DNA from: an uncultured Clostridia bacterium
GTDB taxonomy: Bacteria > Bacillota > Clostridia > Christensenellales > UBA1242
DNA length: 6,928 nucleotides
Direction of reading: 5' to 3'
Assembly: GCA_944372595.1 (NCBI GenBank)
Contig: CALVZT010000038.1
Span: 1-6,928 of the forward strand
The first letter of the stretch is position 1, and the number at the start of each line of letters is the position of its first letter. The position numbers were made by a program, and so were the translations under genes. The notes beneath the pieces were generated by a model. The model worked only from the letters and a program-made list of their open reading frames with translations. It was not told the origin of the DNA and made no database searches. Below, piece after piece: positions 1-5,453 of this stretch.

Positions 1-344
1 CCAACTACTCCGCCAAATAATGTATCAAATACTATACTTGCATTAAATACAAATGATTGGTTAAGTATTGAAAAAATTAAGAAGGCAAAGATTGAATACA
101 ACAAGCCGAGCACAATGCCTTTATATAATCCGTTTTTACCATTCTTTTTAAAGCCAATAATACAACCAAATAAAATACTGGCAACTTTGATAATTTGATT
201 AATTATTTTAATTGTGGTATCGCCCATATCAACAAATTTTAAAATTATTGCAAAAAACAAAACACCAAATATTGATACAATTAACGAGATAATTACCCCT
301 TTTAAAATGCTATATATAATTGGTTTTTCTTTAACTGCGTCCAT
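1..344 (-). CDS. TIGR04086-like small integral membrane protein (3' end off the window)
   Basis: The reading frame is open from the start codon to the left edge and encodes at least 114 residues without a stop. After a short polar N terminus (MDAVKEKP) it shows hydrophobic segments at about residues 14-37, 45-65 and 73-94, and a further one starting near 102. The third follows a basic Lys/Gly/Asn loop (FKKNGKNGLYKG), and the sequence runs into a Gly-rich LFGGVVG stretch. This matches what is known of the TIGR04086/YrzE family: about 120 residues, four membrane spans, encoded just after yajC in Clostridia and Bacilli. Its biochemical role is unknown. An ATG at 350 is in the same frame, but the AGGAG at 353-357 lies only 2 bases before it and 8 bases before the ATG at 344, so 344 is preferred. 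A hairpin terminator separates it from yajC, so it may have its own weak promoter or depend on read-through. The family call is from pattern and position, not from a search. Confidence 0.8.
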   Translation of the reverse strand, partial: MDAVKEKPIIYSILKGVIISLIVSIFGVLFFAIILKFVDMGDTTIKIINQIIKVASILFGCIIGFKKNGKNGLYKGIVLGLLYSIFAFLIFSILNQSFVFNASIVFDTLFGGVV

Positions 345-352
345 ATTCATAT

Positions 353-357
353 CTCCT
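353..357 (-). promoter_or_regulatory. Ribosome binding site that decides the start of the TIGR04086-like gene
   Basis: AGGAG on the minus strand lies 2 bases before the upstream ATG (348-350) and 8 bases before the second in-frame ATG (342-344). Only the second spacing suits normal initiation, so the protein probably begins MDAV rather than MNMDAV. Confidence 0.7.
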
Positions 358-363
358 TGCTAT

Positions 364-394
364 ACTATATTAGTAGCAGGTAGAAGATATGCAA
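364..394 (-). promoter_or_regulatory. Weak candidate promoter for the TIGR04086-like gene
   Basis: On the minus strand a TATAGT (364-369) matches the -10 consensus at five of six positions. The only -35-like element, TTGCAT (389-394), is poor and the 19-base spacer is long. It sits between the yajC terminator and the next ribosome binding site, where a promoter would be useful, but the match is weak. Transcription by read-through from yajC is an equally good explanation. Confidence 0.25.
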
Positions 395-416
395 AAAAAA
401 CTAAGTATAACTTAGT
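393..416 (-). terminator. Rho-independent-type terminator overlapping the yajC stop codon
   Basis: On the minus strand ACTAAG, a five-base loop TTATA and CTTAGT form a perfect 6-bp stem (400-405 with 411-416), followed by a run of eight Ts (393-400, the first being part of the stem). The yajC stop codon (412-414) lies in the first arm. The stem is short, with only two G-C pairs, so termination may be partial. An A/T run on the other side gives some symmetry, but no plus-strand gene ends here, so it is assigned to yajC. Confidence 0.65.
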
Positions 417-969
417 CTTTTTTTGTAGTTTTTTGAGTTGTTGATTTTTTTGTAGTTGTTTTTTTGATGGTACTTGTTTTTTTAGGAGTTGTTGTATCAG
501 TTAGTGTTTTATCTTCAACTTTTTCTTTACTATCTTGTACTAAATCACTTTTTGCTTCTAAATTAGTATTTTCTTCTTTTTTCTCATCAGCTTTTTTTCC
601 TAATTTATTAGTAGTTGGCATATTAAGTGGATTACCATCTTTGTCATATACTATGTCTTCTTTTTCATCTTTACCCAATATTACCATTGAATTAACACTA
701 ATATAACTGATATTTTTACCTTCACCAGTCTTTAATACCATAACTTTACCAAGGGTTGTTTGGGTAATACTGACGATTTCTCCATAAATACCAGAATTGG
801 TAACTACCTTATCTCCTACCTTCAATGACTCCATCATTTCTGCTGTTTTTGCATCAGATTTTCTTCTAGCAACTATCATATATATTATATATGCTACTAG
901 CAAAACTAAAAGTAAAAGTGCTGGCCAAGCAGTGCCCCAATTAAATTCCGCAAATAATAAATTACTCAT
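412..969 (-). CDS. yajC: YajC, Sec translocon accessory subunit, with long Lys/Thr-rich tail
   Basis: YajC is a single-span membrane protein that associates with SecDF and the SecYEG protein-export channel. After a short N terminus, residues about 15-33 form one hydrophobic membrane segment followed by ARRK, which predicts a cytoplasmic C-terminal side. The family core follows at about 46-98: MESLKVGDKVVTNSGIYG, then a beta-rich stretch (KVMVLKTGEG, ISYISVNSMV). The protein is 185 residues long, whereas typical YajC is about 85-120. The excess is a polar tail from about residue 117, rich in Lys, Thr, Glu and Asp, that ends in alternating Thr and Lys clusters and is probably disordered. The start has AGGAG about 7 bases upstream. 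An extended -10 promoter lies in the 77-base gap after tgt, so it may be expressed separately from the ruv-queA-tgt block. A terminator overlaps its stop codon. The identification is firm; the function of the tail is unknown. Confidence 0.95.
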   Translation of the reverse strand: MSNLLFAEFNWGTAWPALLLLVLLVAYIIYMIVARRKSDAKTAEMMESLKVGDKVVTNSGIYGEIVSITQTTLGKVMVLKTGEGKNISYISVNSMVILGKDEKEDIVYDKDGNPLNMPTTNKLGKKADEKKEENTNLEAKSDLVQDSKEKVEDKTLTDTTTPKKTSTIKKTTTKKSTTQKTTKKD

Positions 970-999
970 ATTTTTCTCCTATAAATTTTTTATGTAGCA

Positions 1000-1027
1000 A
1001 GTATATCACAAAATAGATTATTGGCAA
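1000..1027 (-). promoter_or_regulatory. Extended -10 promoter for yajC
   Basis: On the minus strand TTGCCA (1022-1027) is followed by a 16-base spacer and TATACT (1000-1005), with TG one base before the -10 (TGATATACT). This fits a sigma-A-type extended -10 promoter. The predicted start near 993 leaves a leader of roughly 25 bases containing the AGGAG of yajC. It implies that yajC and genes beyond can be transcribed without the upstream ruv promoter. Confidence 0.6.
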
Positions 1028-1053
1028 AATAAATTTAAATAATAATTTATTTT
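1026..1053 (-). repeat. A/T-only inverted repeat at the end of tgt, possible weak terminator
   Basis: AAAATAAATT (1026-1035) is the exact reverse complement of AATTTATTTT (1044-1053), with an 8-base loop. The tgt stop codon lies in one arm, the same arrangement as the stronger terminator at yajC. The stem has no G-C pair and the following bases (GCC) are not a T-run, so strong termination is unlikely. In such AT-rich DNA the repeat could be chance. It also touches the -35 box of the yajC promoter. Confidence 0.25.
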
Positions 1054-2168
1054 TCTTCATAATCCTTATTTTTTTTGTAAAATTCTTCTCTGAAATCTAA
1101 AAATCTGTCCTCTTTTATTGCTTGTCTAATGTCTTTCATTAGATTTAATAAATAATGTAAGTTATGAATTGATAATAATTTTGCTCCTAATATTTCTCCT
1201 GCATTAATTAAATGTCTAATATATGCTCTTGTAAAATTCTTGCATGCATAACAATCGCATTCGCTGTCTATTGGAGAAAAATCATCTTTATAAATTGCAT
1301 TTCTTATAACCAATTTACCTTTTGATGTAAACGCTGTACCATTTCTAGCAATTCTTGTTGCTAATACACAATCAAACATATCTACGCCACGCAAAACACC
1401 CTCAATTAAACAGTCTGGACTACCAACACCCATGAGGTAATGTGGAGAATTTTCAGGCATTTTATCCTTGATGGTATCAAGAATTTCATACATCAATTCT
1501 TTTGGTTCCCCAACCGACAAACCGCCTATTGCTACTCCACACTTAATGTATGGCCTAACTTTCTCGACACTTTCTAATCTTAAATCTTTAAAAACATTAC
1601 CTTGTATTATAGGAAAAAGCATTTGTTTTGGATTATTTTGAACTTTGTAACATCTATCAAGCCATTTAATCGTTCTGTCAAGAGCAGTTTTTGATTGTTC
1701 GTATGTTGCCCCAAATGGAGTGCATTCATCAAAAGCCATTATAATATCACTACCCAAATCGTTTTGTATTTGCATACATTTTTCTGGTGTCATAAACAAT
1801 TTTTGTCCATTAAGATGTGACTTAAATTCTACCCCTTCGTCTGTAATCTTTCTAAGGTCAGCAAGAGAAAAGACTTGGAATCCACCGCTATCAGTTAATA
1901 TAGGTCGATCCCAATTCATAAATTTGTGTAATCCCCCTGCTTTTTTAATTATCTCTTCCCCAGGACGCAAATGTAAATGATATGTGTTTGATAAAATAAT
2001 TTGAGCATTTATGTTTTTTAAATCATCGGGAGTTAGACTTTTAACAGTCGCTTGCGTTCCTACTGGCATAAATATTGGTGTTTCGATTACACCATGTGGA
2101 GTTACAAATTCCCCTGTTCTTGCTCCTGATTGTTTGCAAATATGTGTTGTTTTGAATGAAAATTCCAT
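1047..2168 (-). CDS. tgt: tRNA-guanine transglycosylase (queuine/preQ1 tRNA-ribosyltransferase)
   Basis: Tgt exchanges guanine 34 in the anticodon of Asp, Asn, His and Tyr tRNAs for preQ1, the first tRNA-level step of queuosine synthesis; it acts in the cytoplasm. At 373 residues it has the normal bacterial length. Visible signatures are LTDSGGFQVFSL with the conserved active-site Asp93; DECTPF with Asp147 in the base pocket; the GGLSVGE loop (215-221); and DMFDCVLATR, in which Asp266 is the expected nucleophile. The zinc site is C304-x-C306-x2-C309 with H335, spaced as in characterised enzymes. The DCVLATR motif has Ala where several well-studied enzymes have Pro; the catalytic residues are intact. 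The start lies 9 bases after the queA stop codon, and its GAGGA ribosome binding site overlaps that TAG, so translation is probably coupled to queA. QueA, encoded just before it, performs the next modification step. Confidence 0.98.
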   Translation of the reverse strand: MEFSFKTTHICKQSGARTGEFVTPHGVIETPIFMPVGTQATVKSLTPDDLKNINAQIILSNTYHLHLRPGEEIIKKAGGLHKFMNWDRPILTDSGGFQVFSLADLRKITDEGVEFKSHLNGQKLFMTPEKCMQIQNDLGSDIIMAFDECTPFGATYEQSKTALDRTIKWLDRCYKVQNNPKQMLFPIIQGNVFKDLRLESVEKVRPYIKCGVAIGGLSVGEPKELMYEILDTIKDKMPENSPHYLMGVGSPDCLIEGVLRGVDMFDCVLATRIARNGTAFTSKGKLVIRNAIYKDDFSPIDSECDCYACKNFTRAYIRHLINAGEILGAKLLSIHNLHYLLNLMKDIRQAIKEDRFLDFREEFYKKNKDYEEK

Positions 2169-2173
2169 ATTAA

Positions 2174-2180
2174 TCCTCTA
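2174..2180 (-). promoter_or_regulatory. tgt ribosome binding site overlapping the queA stop codon
   Basis: The minus strand reads TAGAGGA, then 5 bases, then ATG. The last two bases of the queA TAG stop are part of the AGAGGA element, so a ribosome finishing queA uncovers or reuses the tgt initiation site. This supports queA-tgt coupling. Confidence 0.6.
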
Positions 2181-3206
2181 ATAAATAAACATTGAATCGC
2201 CGAAACTGAAAAATCTATATTTTTCTTTAACTGCTGTATTATAAATTTGCATTGTATTCTCATAGCCAGCAAATGCTGATACAAGCATTATTAGTGTGCT
2301 CTTTGGTAAATGAAAATTAGTTATAAGTCCATCTACTATTTTGAATTTGTATGGCGGATATATAAAAATGTTTGTAAAACCTTTTTGAGCAACAAGTTTA
2401 TTATCCTTACAAGAACTTTCAAGCGTCCTAACCGATGTTGTTCCTACTGCAATTATTCTTCGGCCTTCTGCTTTTGCCTTATTTATTTTGTCCGCTGCTG
2501 AGTTTGACACTTCGTAATACTCAGTATGCATTTGGTGTTCTAATATATTATCACTTTTAACTGGTCTAAATGTACCAAGTCCAATATGCAAAAGAACCTC
2601 TACAATTTCTATTCCTTTGTCTTTTATTTTTTGTAACAACTCGTTGGTAAAATGAAAACCGGCAGTTGGTGCTGCACTAGAACCATCAAATTTTGCATAA
2701 ACAGTTTGATATCTATTTTTGTCTTGTATTTTTTCTTTTATATAAGGTGGTAAAGGAATTTGTCCAAGTTTGTCAAGTATTTCTTCAAATACTCCGTTAA
2801 ATTTAAATTCAATTATTCTACCACCGAAATCAGTTGTGCCTTTGACAACAGCACTTAATAAATTATCAAAAAATATCTCAGTGCCTTCTTTTAATCTTCT
2901 ACCGGGCTTTACCAGAGCTTCCCAATGAGTTAAATCAATTCTTTTCAATAAAAAAACTTCGACTGCAATTTTTGTAGTAGTTTTAATACCTAATAATCTG
3001 CAAGGTATTACCTTGGTATTGTTAATTACTAAGACATCTCCATGATGAAGATAATCAATAATATCAAAAAAATGCTTATGAGTTATTTTGTTTTTTGATT
3101 TGTCAAATATTAATAATCTAGAACTATCTCTCTTTTCAAGTGGTTTTTGTGCTATTAATTCATCTGGTAAATAATAATCATAAGTCGAAGTTTTAGTTAA
3201 GTCCAT
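2178..3206 (-). CDS. queA: S-adenosylmethionine:tRNA ribosyltransferase-isomerase QueA
   Basis: QueA transfers and isomerises the ribosyl group of S-adenosylmethionine onto preQ1 in tRNA, giving epoxyqueuosine, the step after Tgt. The 342-residue length is typical. Family signatures in order are YYLPDELIAQKPLEKRDSSR (about 11-30), INNTKVIPCR (61-70), the ALVKPGRR segment (97-104), the GSSAAPTAGFHFT block (175-187), LHIGLGTFRPV (206-216), VGTTSVRTLES (254-264), TNFHLPKSTLIMLVSAFAG (296-314) and the C-terminal FSFGDSMFIY. The start codon lies 14 bases inside the 3' end of ruvB, with an AAAGGG ribosome binding site 8 bases upstream, also inside ruvB. This overlap implies one transcript with ruvB. 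Nothing is missing or truncated. Confidence 0.98.
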   Translation of the reverse strand: MDLTKTSTYDYYLPDELIAQKPLEKRDSSRLLIFDKSKNKITHKHFFDIIDYLHHGDVLVINNTKVIPCRLLGIKTTTKIAVEVFLLKRIDLTHWEALVKPGRRLKEGTEIFFDNLLSAVVKGTTDFGGRIIEFKFNGVFEEILDKLGQIPLPPYIKEKIQDKNRYQTVYAKFDGSSAAPTAGFHFTNELLQKIKDKGIEIVEVLLHIGLGTFRPVKSDNILEHQMHTEYYEVSNSAADKINKAKAEGRRIIAVGTTSVRTLESSCKDNKLVAQKGFTNIFIYPPYKFKIVDGLITNFHLPKSTLIMLVSAFAGYENTMQIYNTAVKEKYRFFSFGDSMFIY

Positions 3207-4248
3207 TGTTATTACCCTTTTCTATATTTTTCAATTCTTTTAATTTTTCATCACTAAGTTTAATACCAAAATGTTTATAACATAATGGCAATGCTACCCT
3301 GCCTCTTGGAGTTCTTGCAATAAATCCAAGTTGAAGTAAATATGGTTCATATACGTCTTCAATTGTAACAGATTCCTCTCCTGTTGCAGCAGCTAATGTA
3401 TCAAGACCAACTGGGCCACCATTAAATTTGTTAATTATTGCATCAAGAATACGTCTATCAACATAATCAAGTCCCAAGTCATCGATATCCATTAGTTTTA
3501 GAGCTGAATTAGTTAGTTCGAGTGTGATTTTGCCATTTCCTTTCACTTCGGCATAATCTCTTACCCTTTTTAATAATCTATTGGCAATTCTTGGTGTTCC
3601 ACGACTACGTTTTGCAAGTTCAATTGTTGCTTTTGAATCAAGTTCAACCCCTAAGATATTAGCGCTTCTATTAATTATAGTGGATAATTCCTCTACATTA
3701 TATAATTCTAGCCTAGATATTACCCCAAACCTATCACGTAATGGCGAAGTTAAATTACCAGCTCTAGTTGTTGCTCCTACTAATGTAAAAGGCTGGATTT
3801 TTAATCTCATATTGCGGGCAGATGGACCTTTGCCCACTATGAAATCTAATGCATAATCTTCCATTGCAGGATATAAAATCTCCTCAACGGAACGATTAAG
3901 TCTATGAATTTCATCAATAAAAAGCACATCATTGGTATTAAGATTAGTTAATATCGCAGCAAGGTCGGCAGCATGTTCAATAGTTGGTCCTGATACAATC
4001 TTGATTTGAGAACCAAGTTCGTTTGCAATAATATGAGCAAGTGTTGTTTTACCAAGTCCAGGAGGGCCATATAACAAAACATGATCCAATGCTTCTTTTC
4101 TTTTTTTTGCCGCTTCAATGTAAATTCTTATATTTTCAACTATTTTTTTTTGCCCAACATAATCATCTAGTTTTGTGGGTCTTAATGTGTTTTCAACTTC
4201 ACTATCAGTTAAATTTTTTGTACTTGTAATAAATCTATTTTCTTCCAT
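3193..4248 (-). CDS. ruvB: RuvB, Holliday junction branch-migration ATPase
   Basis: RuvB is the hexameric AAA+ motor that, with RuvA, pulls DNA through Holliday junctions during recombinational repair. Of 351 residues, about 20-180 form the large AAA+ domain: Walker A GPPGLGKT (61-68), Walker B VLFIDEIH (108-115), the hairpin region that contacts RuvA (about 124-149), sensor 1 LVGATTRAG (156-164) and the arginine-finger segment LRDRFG (170-175). The sensor 2 region RSRGTPRIANRLLKRVRD (214-231) lies in the helical small domain. The C-terminal winged-helix domain (about 260-330) contains GGPVGLDTLA and the basic RTPRGRVAL DNA-binding wing. The ATG overlaps the ruvA stop by one base (TAATG), with a G-rich ribosome binding site just before it, so RuvA and RuvB synthesis are probably coupled. 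The polar end (EKGNNNGLN) overlaps the queA start. Confidence 0.99.
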   Translation of the reverse strand: MEENRFITSTKNLTDSEVENTLRPTKLDDYVGQKKIVENIRIYIEAAKKRKEALDHVLLYGPPGLGKTTLAHIIANELGSQIKIVSGPTIEHAADLAAILTNLNTNDVLFIDEIHRLNRSVEEILYPAMEDYALDFIVGKGPSARNMRLKIQPFTLVGATTRAGNLTSPLRDRFGVISRLELYNVEELSTIINRSANILGVELDSKATIELAKRSRGTPRIANRLLKRVRDYAEVKGNGKITLELTNSALKLMDIDDLGLDYVDRRILDAIINKFNGGPVGLDTLAAATGEESVTIEDVYEPYLLQLGFIARTPRGRVALPLCYKHFGIKLSDEKLKELKNIEKGNNNGLN

Positions 4249-4838
4249 TAATTAAGCCCCCTTAACGATTTAGCCACAATATCTTCGGCAGTTGCATTTT
4301 CACTATAATGTGCTTTGGCAACTTTTGATGCTTCTAGTTTATTGATTCCTAATGAAACTAATACATCAATTGCCTCATTAAGTGCATTTGAATATTCAAT
4401 ATCTTTTTCAATTTGAACATTAGCAATTTCACTCGTTATGTTAACTTTGTCTTTTAATTCTAATACAATTCTTTCAGCAGTTTTTTTACCAATTCCTTTT
4501 ATCGATGCAATTGACTTGTCGTCTTGTTTCATAATTGCAATACTTAATGCTGATGGAGTTAAACCGGATAATATTCCAATTGCCGCTTTTGGACCAACAC
4601 CAGAAATATTAATTAATTTCAAAAACATTTCTTTTTCATCTAAATTTTCAAAGCCATATATACTTACTCCATCTTCTTTAAAATGAACATAAGTATGTAT
4701 TTTAATACTTTCTCCTAGATTTGGTAATGACATTAATGTATTATTAGATATTGTAATTTCATAACCAATATTATTATTATCGAGTATTAATAAATTATCG
4801 CCTTTGTATTCTATCGTTCCTATAATGTAAGAAAACAT
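4248..4838 (-). CDS. ruvA: RuvA, Holliday junction-binding subunit
   Basis: RuvA binds four-way junctions as a tetramer and loads RuvB. Its three domains are visible in 196 residues. An N-terminal OB-fold (about 1-63) includes the acidic pin residues Glu55-Asp56 in HFKEDGVSIYGF, at the same positions as in the E. coli protein. Two helix-hairpin-helix motifs follow: ISGVGPKAAIGIL (78-90) and IKGIGKKTAERIV (113-125). A linker rich in Ile, Glu and Lys (about 131-149) leads to the C-terminal three-helix RuvB-binding domain (about 150-196, NALNEAIDVLVSLG). The start lies 9 bases after the ruvC stop with a well-placed AGGAG that overlaps that stop. The TAA stop shares its last A with the ruvB ATG. 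Length and motifs are normal. Confidence 0.98.
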   Translation of the reverse strand: MFSYIIGTIEYKGDNLLILDNNNIGYEITISNNTLMSLPNLGESIKIHTYVHFKEDGVSIYGFENLDEKEMFLKLINISGVGPKAAIGILSGLTPSALSIAIMKQDDKSIASIKGIGKKTAERIVLELKDKVNITSEIANVQIEKDIEYSNALNEAIDVLVSLGINKLEASKVAKAHYSENATAEDIVAKSLRGLN

Positions 4839-4844
4839 AAATTT

Positions 4845-4850
4845 CTCCTA
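4845..4850 (-). promoter_or_regulatory. ruvA ribosome binding site overlapping the ruvC stop codon
   Basis: The minus strand reads TAGGAG, then 6 bases, then ATG. The last two bases of the ruvC TAG stop form the start of the AGGAG element. With the one-base ruvA/ruvB overlap and the 14-base ruvB/queA overlap, this gives a chain of coupled starts through the operon. Confidence 0.65.
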
Positions 4851-5339
4851 TATTTGATTATTACTTATTGTGTTGTTAGTTTGACTATGAGTAATAGCAA
4901 CTGCTAATGCATCAGCGGCATCATCGGGCTTTGGTATGCTATTAAGCCCAAGTATAGTCTTTACCATATATTGAACTTGTTTTTTCTCTGCTCTACCATT
5001 ACCTGTTAATGCTTGTTTTATTTGTAATGGCGTGTATTCATATAAATTACCTAATTTTTGTACACAAGCAAGCACAATAACTCCTCTTGCTTGTCCAACT
5101 GGTATGATTGTCGTTTGATTGCGAAAATAAAAAAGTTCTTCAATTGCAACACAATCTGGTTGAAATTTATCAATCAAAACTTTCATAGCATCATAAATCA
5201 TTGCAAGCCTTGTTGCAATTCTTTCAGTTTTTGGAGTATCTATTGTACCATAATCAATAACCTCAATACCCCTATTGTTTTTTTTAATCACTCCATAGCC
5301 TATGGTCGCAAGACCTGGGTCAATACCTAATATTATCAT
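4848..5339 (-). CDS. ruvC: RuvC, Holliday junction resolvase
   Basis: RuvC is the dimeric endonuclease that cuts Holliday junctions after RuvAB branch migration. The 163-residue protein has the RNase H-like fold signatures and all four acidic catalytic residues: Asp7 in MIILGIDPGLA, Glu67 in VAIEELFYFRNQ, and Asp140 and Asp143 in PDDAADALAVA. The GQARGV segment (82-87) and the basic GNGRAEKKQVQ segment (113-123) are also typical. The short Asn/Gln/Thr-rich end (from about 152) is not conserved. It is the first gene of the minus-strand operon. A TAG stop overlaps the ruvA ribosome binding site. The start has an AGGTG element 4 bases upstream and a consensus promoter immediately before that. 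No LexA-type operator was seen in the upstream 114 bases. Confidence 0.98.
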   Translation of the reverse strand: MIILGIDPGLATIGYGVIKKNNRGIEVIDYGTIDTPKTERIATRLAMIYDAMKVLIDKFQPDCVAIEELFYFRNQTTIIPVGQARGVIVLACVQKLGNLYEYTPLQIKQALTGNGRAEKKQVQYMVKTILGLNSIPKPDDAADALAVAITHSQTNNTISNNQI

Positions 5340-5354
5340 TATACACCTAAAATA

Positions 5355-5383
5355 ATTGTACTTTTTTTTATATGTTTAGTCAA
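5355..5383 (-). promoter_or_regulatory. Promoter of the ruvC-ruvA-ruvB-queA-tgt operon
   Basis: On the minus strand TTGACT (5378-5383) and TACAAT (5355-5360) are separated by 17 bases, each one mismatch from the sigma-A consensus. Transcription would begin near 5348, which coincides with the AGGTG ribosome binding site (5344-5348) of ruvC (start 5339), so the leader would be only about 10 bases. Confidence 0.7.
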
Positions 5384-5406
5384 ATATATAATAAAAAATT
5401 TACCTA

Positions 5407-5435
5407 TTGAAAAAATATAATAGATATGATACAAT
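5407..5435 (+). promoter_or_regulatory. Promoter of the tandem unknown gene pair
   Basis: TTGAAA (5407-5412) and TACAAT (5430-5435) are separated by 17 bases, with TG one base before the -10 (TGATACAAT), an extended -10 form. The expected start near 5442 coincides with the AGGAG (5442-5446) that lies 7 bases before the ATG at 5454, predicting a leader of about 12 bases. A perfect TATAAT at 5416-5421 is an alternative -10 with a start near 5428, but no -35 box is seen at the right distance from it. Confidence 0.65.
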
Positions 5436-5453
5436 ACTACCAGGAGTAAAATT

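Noticed and set aside
214..444. 76-codon plus-strand frame across the TIGR04086-like gene and yajC end
   Set aside because: It is antisense to two supported genes, crosses the terminator and has no convincing ribosome binding site or family resemblance.
420..500. Repeated T-rich units with GTAGTTG/GAGTTG on the plus strand
   Set aside because: These are the Lys and Thr codons of the YajC tail read from the other strand, so low-complexity coding explains them; no CRISPR-like spacing or unique spacers occur.
1120..1330. Possible non-canonical Tgt because the nucleophile motif reads DCVLATR instead of DCVLPTR
   Set aside because: The nucleophile Asp, the second active-site Asp and all four zinc ligands are present at the right spacing, so a single Ala/Pro change is ordinary family variation.
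5058..5330. 90-codon plus-strand frame inside ruvC
   Set aside because: It lies fully antisense to ruvC, whose catalytic motifs are all intact; its composition is that of a complementary shadow.
5384..5421. Two ATATAATA direct repeats in the divergent region as possible regulator sites
   Set aside because: The units are pure A/T, lie in very AT-rich DNA, and coincide with -10-like sequences. Chance is the simpler explanation.
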